The notes under the pieces were generated by a model. That model did not search any database. It saw nothing but the letters and a program-made list of their open reading frames with translations, and had not been told where the DNA came from. The position numbers and the translations under genes are program-made. Positions 1 to 7,113 of a DNA stretch of 13,463 bases are shown piece after piece; positions within the stretch are counted from its first letter, which is position 1; every line of letters starts with the position of its first letter. This DNA comes from Oligoflexia bacterium (lineage in GTDB: Bacteria > Bdellovibrionota > UBA1018): positions 1 through 13,463 of the forward strand of contig CAIYTD010000127.1 in the NCBI GenBank assembly GCA_903928955.1, read 5' to 3'.

Positions 1-148
1 ACTCCCGAATTACTTTGATCCAACCGAGACGAGGTCGTTCGAGATGACTGAAAGGGCTAAGCGTGAGGAGTTTTTGATCTACTGCTCTGCGTTGCAATTG
101 AAGGGACTTTCGATTGAGCTTCATAAGTCTTATTATGATAGCTTATAG
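1..148 (+). CDS. C-terminal fragment of unrecognised protein
   Basis: An open frame enters from the left edge (first full codon at position 2) and ends at TAG 146-148, giving the last 48 residues of a protein whose start lies outside the window. The visible part begins LPNYFDPTETRSFEM and ends LHKSYYDSL. It is mixed charged and aromatic, with no membrane segment and no motif I recognise. A hairpin that could be its terminator follows about 65 nt later, which supports this being a real gene end on the + strand. The family cannot be named from this fragment, and the short frame could still be chance. Confidence 0.45.
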   Translation, partial: LPNYFDPTETRSFEMTERAKREEFLIYCSALQLKGLSIELHKSYYDSL

Positions 149-191
149 TAGATCAAAAATAAAGTATTTGTTAGCTTATAAGCGATCAAAA
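139..191. repeat. imperfect 20-bp direct repeat, two copies
   Basis: Copies at 139-158 and 172-191 share tagcttata, then three differing bases, then gatcaaaa (17 of 20 identical), starting 33 bp apart. The first copy contains the stop codon of the upstream partial gene. AT-rich composition makes chance similarity possible. No function is evident. Confidence 0.4.
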
Positions 192-212
192 CCAACAGTT
201 CATTCTATTTTC

Positions 213-243
213 AATGCATGGGAGTGGGCTTCCATCGCATTTT
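213..243 (+). terminator. probable intrinsic terminator hairpin
   Basis: AATGC (213-217) plus ATGGGAG (218-224) pairs with CTTCCAT (229-235) plus GCATT (237-241) around a TGGG loop. There is one G-U pair and one bulged C at 236. On the + strand the stem runs into TTTT (240-243), so it would stop transcripts from the partial gene ending at 148. It sits at the 3' end of the convergent minus-strand gene (stop at 242-244), but read from that strand no T-run follows the stem, so it is less convincing in that direction. The T-tract is short. Confidence 0.5.
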
Positions 244-1489
244 AAATCTTCCTCTGAAAAGAGTCGATTCTGCCTGAATTTCGGTCTCCGCGCAGATCTG
301 CGCCGATGAGAATATCTCCTCGATCGAAGCCATTTTCAGATTCTAGGGTCTTTTTAGGTCGAGCTCGGGCTTTTCTTTTTCCATCATTGCCGCAGATATA
401 AAACTCAGATTCACGGCCTTCCGAGTGAGCTGGGCTGACGAGTCGGTGGCGAGAGGTGGGAGTGGAGCCTGCTAGAGCGGGTAAGATTTCTTCGCGGGGT
501 CGGCGGCTTTTGATCAGAACAAGGTAACTGAAGGGCAGAGTCTTGCGGTCCAGGCCTGCCATTTTGTCTATTTTTCGAAAGTAGGGGGGGCGCCACCAGG
601 TGACTTCTTCGTGGCACCAGTCTTCGGGAGCAGAAAGAGCTCCACAAGCTTGATGTCCTAAACAGGGCAGGAGGACTTGGATCCCATGCGTTTTCTTTTT
701 TTCTATTTGGATTAAAAGTTCTTTTCGGAGTTCGAGAAGGCGGCGGGACTGGAGTTTGAGCGCAGGCTCTACTAAGATGATCAGACCCTCCTCTTCTAAA
801 TGATTGCTCCAATCTTGGAGGAGAGTGGCAGCGAGTTTTTGAGGATCATTCTGTGTTTCATTTAAATAATAGCTCATCAACCAAAGGTTAAATTTCGGAG
901 CTCGGGGAGGAAGAAATCCCTGTAAGGGGTCTAACTTGCGATGAAAGGGTCGAATACTCCATTCGGGTAATCCCAGGTGAGAAAAGTAAGTCTGCGCCCA
1001 TTGAGTCCCTAAATTCAAAATAGACTGATCTTGCTCGATGAGTGCCCAGCTGCCTTGTTTGGGAAGTTGGATGCTGTGGTAGATTTCGCCTGCTGCAATT
1101 CCGCATGCTCCTGAGGCAGGTCCAGCCCCGAATTCAACGGCTTGGAATGTTTTGTTTTGCCATTGAAATCCGAGTCTCGCTAACTCAGACCAAATCGATG
1201 CTACTCGAAAAAGATTCGAAGGCATGAAATAGAGAAAGTACGCTAGGCGGAGGTGGGCAGGGTGAGCACTTTGTTTCCAGTAGGGATTCAGACCGCTGGC
1301 TTGATCTTTTTCGTCTCGATTGAAAAGCGAGGAAAGTTTGATCACGTGAGGGACGATGGATCGGGCAACAAACCGAGGAGATTGGATAGACGCTAAGTCA
1401 GGAATCAGGCCCTGATCTACAGCAAACTGGGTAATACATTGTTCAAAGGGAGCTCCAAAAGCAGTGGCAAGCGTATCAGGGACTTTCAT
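242..1489 (-). CDS. Rsm22/METTL17-family ribosome small-subunit assembly factor (methyltransferase fold, putative Fe-S)
   Basis: This 415-residue protein has the Rsm22 family layout. An N-terminal helical part is followed by a SAM-binding Rossmann motif I (VEFGAGPASGACG, about 118-130) and a methyltransferase-type core to about 325. A cysteine cluster follows: PCLGHQACGAL (C276, C282) and DWCHEE (C292). A late EFYICGNDGKRK strand (C366) sits in a basic tail. In mitochondrial METTL17/Rsm22 four cysteines in these places ligate a [4Fe-4S] cluster, and the protein binds the small ribosomal subunit during assembly. Methyl transfer itself has been hard to demonstrate for the family. The six-residue spacing of the first cysteine pair and the order of the other two match that pattern. 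The gene is a single transcription unit here, divergent from the carboxylase-like gene and convergent with the partial gene at the left edge. ATG 1489 is the most upstream in-frame start I see. The family call is firm. Cluster binding is inferred. Confidence 0.85.
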   Translation of the reverse strand: MKVPDTLATAFGAPFEQCITQFAVDQGLIPDLASIQSPRFVARSIVPHVIKLSSLFNRDEKDQASGLNPYWKQSAHPAHLRLAYFLYFMPSNLFRVASIWSELARLGFQWQNKTFQAVEFGAGPASGACGIAAGEIYHSIQLPKQGSWALIEQDQSILNLGTQWAQTYFSHLGLPEWSIRPFHRKLDPLQGFLPPRAPKFNLWLMSYYLNETQNDPQKLAATLLQDWSNHLEEEGLIILVEPALKLQSRRLLELRKELLIQIEKKKTHGIQVLLPCLGHQACGALSAPEDWCHEEVTWWRPPYFRKIDKMAGLDRKTLPFSYLVLIKSRRPREEILPALAGSTPTSRHRLVSPAHSEGRESEFYICGNDGKRKARARPKKTLESENGFDRGDILIGADLRGDRNSGRIDSFQRKI

Positions 1490-1551
1490 AATCTACACAC
1501 CTGATCAAACGAGATAGCCTTTGTCTAGAGGGTGCGTTATTTTAATGAGTC
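1490..1551. promoter_or_regulatory. short divergent intergenic region
   Basis: These 62 bp separate the starts of two divergent genes, so promoters for both must lie here or inside the coding regions. I see no good -35/-10 pair in either direction, and no purine-rich ribosome binding site directly before ATG 1552. The assignment rests on gene orientation alone. Confidence 0.35.
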
Positions 1552-3468
1552 ATGCAGCTCAGTTCAGCTCATTCAGGTAAAGCATTGATCCTTGGGGACC
1601 GATCAGTCAGTTCCATTCTCTCTGCTCAGCTTGAAGCTGAGGGATTTGTTCCTGTTCTCCAGAAGAATCTCTCCCCATTGCCGCGCTTGGCAGATGTCAA
1701 CAGTCACAGGTTAATCCGAGAGGTGTTGACGGAGTTTGTTTTGCTTTGTGATGGAGCTCCCGAAAGAAGTGTCGTTCATCCCGGGACCACTCTTTGGGCA
1801 GAGAGACCTGAGCTTTCCAGTATTGCTCAGGAACTGGGACTAACAGTGATTGCTCCTTCTTTGGGGATCTTGTCTTTATTTGCAAATAAACTGAATTTTT
1901 TACTCGAAGCAGAAAGGATGGGTATTCCTACTTTAGTTCAAAGTCAGGATCCGATGCATACCGTTCGCGAAATCAATGAGCATATTGATAGGGGAGGTAA
2001 CCGTTTCCCCATTGTTTTAAAAACAGTCAAAGGTGGAGGGAGCTTTGGAACTTTGATTCTGCCCGATGCTGAAACCTTAGAGTCTGATTTACCTCTGGGG
2101 TTGGATCAATTACGTTACCATTTGGGAGAGGTGATTTTATTCGCAGAGCGCTATGTGGAGGGTTCTCGTCATATTGTTGTTCCTTTTGCTCGATTTCGGG
2201 AGGGTACTATTCAAATTTTCCCGATGGTGGATGCCTCACTTCAGTCCCGTTATCGTAAATGCATGGAATTTTGCCCGACTCGTGGAATCGATGCAGAGGC
2301 AAATAAAAAAATGCTGGAGTGGACTCGTCTCCTCTCGGAGGGCTGCAATTATGTAGGAGTAGGACTTTTTGAATTTAGGGTAGATGGTCCCCAAGTTTTT
2401 TTAATCGAAGGACTTGCGCGATTGAATTCGAGTTTTCCGCTTTGGCAATCAGTGGCGGGAACAAGCGCTGTATCTTGGCAAATGGCAACTGCGCAGGGGT
2501 ATGGCAAAAGGCCTACTTGTCCGATAAAAAAAGAAGTGGAATGGCAGTCCGGCCTTTTTTTAAAAATCCGTGCCGAAGACTCTTTTCTTCAACTTCCTCA
2601 GCCAGGAAAAATCCAGGAACTATCTCAAAAAAGAAAGTGGCAGAGGGGTGGAGCTTCCGCTGAGATGAGTTTGGCTTATACCGCAGGAGAGAGTGTTTCG
2701 TTTTTAGATTTAGAAATTTTGGGATTTCTTTGTGTCACTGGATCCAGCCGCAGAAAGGTAATGGATTTGGCTGAAAAAGCATTGACAGAATTTTGGATCG
2801 CGGGCTCACTTCAGACGAATGAGAGATTTTTGATTGAATTACTGAAACATCCTTGGATCCAGGAAGAAATTTTTCATTCCGGGTTTGTAGAGGAAGATTT
2901 CTTACCTTCGGTTAGAGCTTCTGCCGAAGAAGCTCAGCTTGCTGCTGAGATCTGTTCCGAACTGCCAAGAGTTCAAAAGTGCGTTTCCTTGCCAGTCACA
3001 TGGTTTGTGGGTGACCCATCCCTAAAATGGAAAGCTCACCCTCTTCGTCCCGTTCGATGGTGCGAAGGCCCTACTTTTTGGCTCGAACAAGATCAAGAAG
3101 GAGTTTCAGGGATTGCGGAGCTTTCGCAGGGGAGGAAGATGCGTGTGTGTGTTTTTCCATTACAAAAAGAATGGCTTGTGCGTATCGGGCCTTGGTTTTT
3201 AAACGTTCGAAGAGTTCCCTTGCGAAACCCTGATCAGGCTCCCTCTAGTCATAAACTTTTTTCTCAAGTGCAGGGAAGAGTTCATGCGATTCGTTTTAGG
3301 TCAGGAGCGCATGTTCCAGCTCATCAGTCATTAATCCTGATTGAATCTTCGGGGCGATTCATCCCTCACTCGTTACCCGTAGCGGCGCGCATTCTGCATT
3401 GGAATGTCAGTGCAGAAGAGGAGGTTTCAATGAGTCAGGAACTTGCAGATCTAGAATTGCTGGTGTAA
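1552..3468 (+). CDS. degenerate acyl-CoA carboxylase alpha-like protein (BC-BT-BCCP layout, biotinyl lysine absent)
   Basis: This 638-residue protein is built like the alpha subunit of propionyl- or methylcrotonyl-CoA carboxylase. It has a biotin carboxylase preATP-grasp domain (about 10-105, with HPGTTLWAER where HPGYGFLSEN is usual) and an ATP-grasp domain (about 106-320, glycine-rich LKTVKGGGSFG at 156-166). A biotin carboxylase C-terminal domain (about 330-450) contains FLCVTGSSRRKVMDLAEKAL and TNERFL. A BT-like linker (about 475-560) and a barrel resembling biotinyl carrier domains (about 568-636) follow. By alignment from memory to E. coli AccC, ATP-site residues are kept (K113, K157, H207, K236, E274, E286, R290). 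The bicarbonate-activating Glu296 is Ser294, and Arg338 is Lys338. In the carrier domain the EAMKM biotinylation motif reads ESSGR, with Gly601 where the lysine should be. It is therefore probably unable to carry biotin or carboxylate it. No carboxyltransferase beta gene lies in the window. The frame is long and intact, so it does not look like a decaying gene. The start is uncertain because no ribosome binding site is visible. Confidence 0.8.
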   Translation: MQLSSAHSGKALILGDRSVSSILSAQLEAEGFVPVLQKNLSPLPRLADVNSHRLIREVLTEFVLLCDGAPERSVVHPGTTLWAERPELSSIAQELGLTVIAPSLGILSLFANKLNFLLEAERMGIPTLVQSQDPMHTVREINEHIDRGGNRFPIVLKTVKGGGSFGTLILPDAETLESDLPLGLDQLRYHLGEVILFAERYVEGSRHIVVPFARFREGTIQIFPMVDASLQSRYRKCMEFCPTRGIDAEANKKMLEWTRLLSEGCNYVGVGLFEFRVDGPQVFLIEGLARLNSSFPLWQSVAGTSAVSWQMATAQGYGKRPTCPIKKEVEWQSGLFLKIRAEDSFLQLPQPGKIQELSQKRKWQRGGASAEMSLAYTAGESVSFLDLEILGFLCVTGSSRRKVMDLAEKALTEFWIAGSLQTNERFLIELLKHPWIQEEIFHSGFVEEDFLPSVRASAEEAQLAAEICSELPRVQKCVSLPVTWFVGDPSLKWKAHPLRPVRWCEGPTFWLEQDQEGVSGIAELSQGRKMRVCVFPLQKEWLVRIGPWFLNVRRVPLRNPDQAPSSHKLFSQVQGRVHAIRFRSGAHVPAHQSLILIESSGRFIPHSLPVAARILHWNVSAEEEVSMSQELADLELLV

Positions 3469-3512
3469 CCTCATTTTCATTCAAGGAGAGGGGAGTCTAG
3501 AGGAATGAAAAA

Positions 3513-3818
3513 ATGCTAAGTTATTCTCGTCGTGTTCAGATACCTGGAAAAACTTCGCAAGAGCTTTATAATGTTGTTTCTCAGGATATCGAACGATTTT
3601 TAGACAAGTCTCCTTTTGGTAAGTTTGAACTTACTCGTGATCCCTTGAAAAAAAAGTTTAAGATCCAATCCTCCCTCTTTTCTGCCATTTTAACTTGTAT
3701 GGAAATGGAAATGGAGCTCCATGCTGAGTTGGGCTTATTTGCTGCTCCTTTTAAAGCCAAGCTAGATGAGAGTATCACTCGGTGGCTTTCCAAAACTTTC
3801 CATTTGAATGGGAAATAG
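3513..3818 (+). CDS. small polyhydroxyalkanoic acid system-like protein
   Basis: This 101-residue soluble protein starts at ATG 3513, preceded by AGAGGA (3499-3504) at good spacing. A nearer-upstream ATG at 3505 is out of frame and stops after four codons. The sequence alternates strands and ends in a helix: an N-terminal part with RRVQIPGKTSQELYNVVSQD, a central strand KKKFKIQSSLF, a Met/Glu-rich strand (MEMEMELHAELG), and a C-terminal KAKLDESITRWLSKTF helix. This order matches the small proteins annotated as the PHA granule region (PHA_gran_rgn) family, which are about 90-100 residues long. Their biochemical role is not established. It sits 44 nt after the carboxylase-like gene and 6 nt before murJ, so it is probably co-transcribed with both. 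The family call is moderate. Confidence 0.6.
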   Translation: MLSYSRRVQIPGKTSQELYNVVSQDIERFLDKSPFGKFELTRDPLKKKFKIQSSLFSAILTCMEMEMELHAELGLFAAPFKAKLDESITRWLSKTFHLNGK

Positions 3819-3824
3819 GCGAAG

Positions 3825-5477
3825 ATGGCATCATCCAATAAAGGAGTTCTCCAGGCCGCTGGGGCGATGGGATTTGCAACCCTTCTCAGTCGGATCATGG
3901 GTTTGGTTCGAGAGCAGGTTTTTGCAATCATTTTTGGTGCTGGTAATCTGACAGATGCTTTTAATGTAGCCTTTCGCATTCCCAATCTTCTGAGAGATCT
4001 CTTTGCAGAGGGCGCAATGAGTACTGCTTTAGTTCCGACCTTTACTCGTGCCCGGGTGGAAGAAGGAGATCGTCGGGCATGGAGAGTTGCTGGTCTTGTT
4101 TTTAGAGTTTTATTTTTTACGGTGAGTGCACTTTCCCTTTTGGGAATTTTATTTGCTCCTCAACTGGTCAGACTCTATGCTTCTGCTTTTATTCAGATTC
4201 CAGGAAAATTTGAGTTAACCGTCCTGATGACTCGGGTGATGTTCCCATTTTTTCCACTTGTTGCGTGTGCAGCAGCATTTATGGGGATTTTAAATTCTTG
4301 TGGAATTTTCTTTCTTCCTGCATTTGCCTCAGCTCTTTTTAATCTAACTTCCGTTCTGGTTGGAATAGCCTGTTCTGAATTTTTGATGCACTGGGGCTCG
4401 AGCTGGGGAATTCAGCCTATCGTAGGGATGGCAGTCGGAGTCGTTGCAGGTGGAGCAGTTCAGGCAGTTTGCCAGGTACCTTCGCTTTACCGAAACGGTT
4501 ACCATTGGGAAGGAAAGCGTTTAGAAGATCCCCCTTGGAATCAAGATATACGTTTGAAAAAAATGTTATGGATGATGATTCCCGGAACCATCGGACTTGC
4601 TGCTACGCAGGTCAATTTATTAGTCAATACCATTTTAGCTACTTCTCAGGGGCCAGGAGCCGTTTCTTGGTTGAATTATGCTTTTAGGCTGATGCAGTTT
4701 CCGATCGGAATTTTTGGAGTTTCTCTTGCTTCAGCGACTCTGCCTCGACTCTCCGAACAGTGGGCGCGTCAGGATATTCAAGGAGTTTCTCAGACCTTAA
4801 TTCACAGTATGAGAAGTGTTTTTGCAGTCAATCTTCCGGCTTCAGTAGGTTTAGCTGTTCTGGGATATCCTATTATTGAGCTTTTATTTCAATATGGTCG
4901 ATTTCATTCTACAGATACAAAAGCAACCGCTTCTGCTTTAGCGATGTATGCTATTGGATTAACTGCTTATTCTGGAGTAAAAGTTTTAGTTCCTGCCTGT
5001 TACGCATTAGGAAATACAAGGTTACCTGTGATTTCTAGTTTTTTAGCAGTAGCTGTAACAATTATTCTCAATTTAGCGATGGTAAAGCCTTTTGGTTATT
5101 GGGGTCTTGCTTTGGGAACTTCGGTGGCAGCAATTGTTAATGTTCTCTTTTTGTTGGGTTCGGTTCGAGTTCTGATTCGAGAAAGAGGGGGCGAGTTTTC
5201 GTTCTCCTTTCTTTTTCGGGGATTTTTAGAGTATTTGGCTGTTGCTCTGACCATGGGCGTTATTTGCGGGCTGACCAGGCAATACTTTTTTTCTTTTATT
5301 TACATGCACAGGTTTGGACTTTTGGTGGGACGTGCATTAGAATTGGTTTTCCTTTTTTCTGAGGGGTTATTCGTCGTAATTTTGATTGCGCGGATGTTTC
5401 ATTTACCTGAGACAATTGAGGTCATTGATCTTTTTAAGGAAAAATTCAGAAATAAGCTGAGACGTAGCTCGACCTGA
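3825..5477 (+). CDS. murJ: lipid II flippase MurJ
   Basis: This 550-residue polytopic membrane protein of the MOP/MviN family flips undecaprenyl-linked peptidoglycan precursor (lipid II) across the inner membrane. The N-terminus carries the family signature: SRIMGLVRE (22-30), FGAG, TDAFNVAF and IPNLLRDLFAEGAMS. Residues R23, R29, D44 and R57 correspond to the essential R18, R24, D39 and R52 of E. coli MurJ. In the eighth membrane segment region, RLMQFPIG contains R288 (E. coli R270) and Q291 in place of E. coli E273, a substitution common in other bacteria. About fourteen hydrophobic segments are visible, and the length is slightly above the usual 510-530 because of a cytoplasmic tail (EKFRNKLRRSST). 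Translation starts at ATG 3825, only 6 nt after the preceding stop, with a weak GCGAAG before it, suggesting coupling to the upstream small gene. Confidence 0.95.
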   Translation: MASSNKGVLQAAGAMGFATLLSRIMGLVREQVFAIIFGAGNLTDAFNVAFRIPNLLRDLFAEGAMSTALVPTFTRARVEEGDRRAWRVAGLVFRVLFFTVSALSLLGILFAPQLVRLYASAFIQIPGKFELTVLMTRVMFPFFPLVACAAAFMGILNSCGIFFLPAFASALFNLTSVLVGIACSEFLMHWGSSWGIQPIVGMAVGVVAGGAVQAVCQVPSLYRNGYHWEGKRLEDPPWNQDIRLKKMLWMMIPGTIGLAATQVNLLVNTILATSQGPGAVSWLNYAFRLMQFPIGIFGVSLASATLPRLSEQWARQDIQGVSQTLIHSMRSVFAVNLPASVGLAVLGYPIIELLFQYGRFHSTDTKATASALAMYAIGLTAYSGVKVLVPACYALGNTRLPVISSFLAVAVTIILNLAMVKPFGYWGLALGTSVAAIVNVLFLLGSVRVLIRERGGEFSFSFLFRGFLEYLAVALTMGVICGLTRQYFFSFIYMHRFGLLVGRALELVFLFSEGLFVVILIARMFHLPETIEVIDLFKEKFRNKLRRSST

Positions 5478-5529
5478 GCTAATGTAAAAGAGGTTATTAA
5501 ATTAGTTTTTGATCTAAGTGAGGGGTCCC

Positions 5530-5976
5530 ATGGCCACACAAAAAGAAACATTACGTTTGCTGTGCAAGAGTATCGTGATTCGACTCGAGAATCTAAAGTC
5601 TATTAGCTTTCCTGCTCGGTTAAGACAAATCGTTCAAGATGAGGTTTTTGGCCTTATTGGACCATTTATCTATACGGACGAAGATCTTCGTGAAAAGACA
5701 CTAGCTAAAGTAGGAGCAAAGGCAGAAATGCTCCAAGATTCGGCTTTTACGGATACTGATCAGTACCGCGCTGCAAAGGCTGTCGTTCGAAGCACCTTTG
5801 GGCATGATGAGTTGAATGGGTTTTATTTTCAAAAACCACCCAAAATGATTGCAAGTACAATTGTACAATATTTGATGCGTTCGTCTCACATCGACGATGT
5901 TTACGAAACCGATGAAGATTTGGAACATCAAATAGTAGACATTGTTAAAAAATTTAACCCTGCAGAATTACATTAA
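5530..5976 (+). CDS. DUF507-like protein with two similar halves
   Basis: The frame could open at GTG 5518, but GAGGGG (5520-5525) overlaps that codon and lies 4 nt before ATG 5530, so I take 5530 as the start (148 residues, MATQKETLRLL). The protein is soluble and helical. Residues about 31-62 (LRQIVQDEVFGLI, YTDEDLREKTLAKV) and about 105-141 (KMIASTIVQYLM, YETDEDLEHQIVDIVKKF) resemble each other. Each resembles the short helical DUF507 proteins frequent in deltaproteobacterial genomes, in which a hydrophobic helix, an acidic D/E-E-L segment and an I-xx-I-I helix recur. The function of DUF507 is unknown. It follows murJ by 52 nt on the same strand and precedes an AT-rich gap, so it may end that transcription unit. 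The family assignment is tentative. Confidence 0.6.
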   Translation: MATQKETLRLLCKSIVIRLENLKSISFPARLRQIVQDEVFGLIGPFIYTDEDLREKTLAKVGAKAEMLQDSAFTDTDQYRAAKAVVRSTFGHDELNGFYFQKPPKMIASTIVQYLMRSSHIDDVYETDEDLEHQIVDIVKKFNPAELH

Positions 5977-6052
5977 AATGTTTAATAATTAGACAGTGTC
6001 AATAGGATAGTAATTATTTATTTGAGAATGAATTGCAATATAAACATAAGTG

Positions 6053-6081
6053 ATTGAATTTAAATATTAAATTTATTCAAT
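6053..6081. repeat. AT-rich inverted repeat upstream of the membrane protein gene
   Basis: ATTGAAT (6053-6059) pairs with ATTCAAT (6075-6081), and the inner TTTAA (6059-6063) can pair with TTAAA (6067-6071), leaving TTT (6072-6074) as a bulge. It lies in the 152-bp gap between stop 5976 and ATG 6129. The stem has only one G-C pair, so it is weak as a terminator. It could be an operator or simply reflect the AT-rich composition of a promoter region. Confidence 0.35.
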
Positions 6082-6128
6082 ATTTTTAAAAAATTTGGCT
6101 TTTGCTTTGCATCATTTTAAAATTGAAA

Positions 6129-6998
6129 ATGTTACAGAGATTTGCATTCGTTTTTGTTTTTTTCGGTTTATTTTGTGGGCTCGCTTGGTGGTCTAGTCAA
6201 CTGAACCAGTTGACTCCTCTAGGTGGGCCCACTCAGAATTTTGTAGAGAATCGCAGATCTTTAGTGGAATCATTAGATCGCATTGTCACCTATGAACAAT
6301 ATTATCATTCTGTTTACGGGCATTTTACAAAACTCCTGAGTCGCATTGGTTTAGCTCTTTCACCCCAATGGATGGATGCTTATGATATTCGGGTAACCGA
6401 CGCCTCCGCAGAACGATTATTGGTAACGGCTCTTTCGGAAGTTCATGGTAAGGTGATCGATTTGGTATCTATTGATCAGGATTTTCAAATCCACGCTAAT
6501 TTTGAATTGCCCTCTCCTCATGTGGATTATTTAAAAAATCAGGCAATGAAACATTTGAGGGCGATGAGGGCTGTTTCGAGTGAGCAAATAGTGCCAGAAA
6601 AGTCTGTTTTTAAGGGTTTTTTTCAATACGCTCTTCACCAAGATTCGAAATACCATAATGTATTCGTTGCAATCGGAATACGCGCTCCAGTGAGCGGGGT
6701 AAGGCTTGAAATATCTGACGAATCAAATGCTCCAGCTCCTATTTTGAAGCAAGCTGGAGAAACTTTGGGTGAAAATCCACGGCAGTTGGAAGATGAGGCT
6801 TTTTTAGCGCAGAAGATTTTTTGGGGCGAAACAGGTCATTATGCTAAGACTTGGTCTGAGCTTTTTCAACTCGCTCATTTTCGATGGGAGGATCTGGATG
6901 TCTCCTTGGATTCTCGAGCGAATCGGGTGATTTCTTCAGAAACTCGAGGAAAAAAGCTTGAGATTGAACGGATTGATGAAATCAATAGAGACGAGTAA
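6129..6998 (+). CDS. membrane-anchored protein of unknown function with two similar, pilin-like domains
   Basis: I take ATG 6129 (289 residues). The frame extends upstream to TTG 6102, but those nine residues precede a typical short N-terminus. Neither start has a clear ribosome binding site. Residues 4-20 (RFAFVFVFFGLFCGLAW) form one hydrophobic segment, so the protein is either exported or anchored with its body outside the cytoplasm. Two regions resemble each other: about 50-112 (VTYEQYYHSVYGHFTKLLSRI, then IRV, then KVIDL) and about 219-281 (EDEAFLAQKIFWGETGHYAKTWSEL, then VSL, then KLEIERI). The aromatic helix, short Y/F-G-H-Y/F turn and following strands recall the C-terminal domains of type IV pilin-like proteins, but there is no prepilin peptidase site. 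I do not recognise the family. It has its own AT-rich upstream region and appears to stand alone, 115 nt before the next gene. Confidence 0.65.
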   Translation: MLQRFAFVFVFFGLFCGLAWWSSQLNQLTPLGGPTQNFVENRRSLVESLDRIVTYEQYYHSVYGHFTKLLSRIGLALSPQWMDAYDIRVTDASAERLLVTALSEVHGKVIDLVSIDQDFQIHANFELPSPHVDYLKNQAMKHLRAMRAVSSEQIVPEKSVFKGFFQYALHQDSKYHNVFVAIGIRAPVSGVRLEISDESNAPAPILKQAGETLGENPRQLEDEAFLAQKIFWGETGHYAKTWSELFQLAHFRWEDLDVSLDSRANRVISSETRGKKLEIERIDEINRDE

Positions 6999-7001
6999 AA
7001 T

Positions 7002-7031
7002 TTGACAACTTTTAGCAAGTTCGGTTACTAT
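7002..7031 (+). promoter_or_regulatory. probable sigma-70-type promoter for the transglycosylase-lysC cluster
   Basis: A perfect -35 box TTGACA (7002-7007) and a TACTAT -10 box (7026-7031, four of six matches) are separated by 18 bp, in the AT-rich gap just after stop 6998. The predicted start near 7038-7040 would give a leader of about 75 nt before ATG 7114. It is the best promoter-like pair I found in the window and fits a new transcription unit starting here. Confidence 0.6.
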
Positions 7032-7038
7032 TAGTAAC
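7024..7038. promoter_or_regulatory. perfect 15-bp palindrome overlapping the -10 box, candidate operator
   Basis: GTTACTA (7024-7030) and TAGTAAC (7032-7038) are exact reverse complements around a single T (7031). The element covers the proposed -10 box (7026-7031) and reaches the expected transcription start. A dimeric repressor binding here would block the promoter. No regulator gene lies in the window, and no second copy of the element is evident. Confidence 0.5.
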
Positions 7039-7113
7039 TATTATAGAAAATTAGATCTACGCTTCCTTTTTTCAGTAATTTTCATTTTTTAAGAATACAC
7101 GGGGCATGATTGA

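Noticed and set aside
411..812. 133-codon minus-strand open frame
   Set aside because: It lies wholly inside the Rsm22-family gene in another frame, has low-complexity Pro/Arg/Ser composition and no family resemblance.
1552..3468. Calling this gene a functional biotin carboxylase or accC
   Set aside because: The catalytic Glu and Arg positions and the biotinyl lysine are substituted, so the standard name would mislead.
3581..3985. 134-codon minus-strand open frame
   Set aside because: It is antisense to the PHA-like gene and the start of murJ, both of which have clear coding support.
5972..5986. ATTAAA-ATG-TTTAAT inverted repeat at the end of the DUF507-like gene as a terminator
   Set aside because: The stem is six A-T pairs only, with no G-C pair and no following T-run, so it would be too weak.
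5990..6019. TAGACA as a -35 box for the membrane protein gene
   Set aside because: No acceptable -10 box lies 16-18 bp downstream, and the AT-rich sequence gives many chance half-matches.
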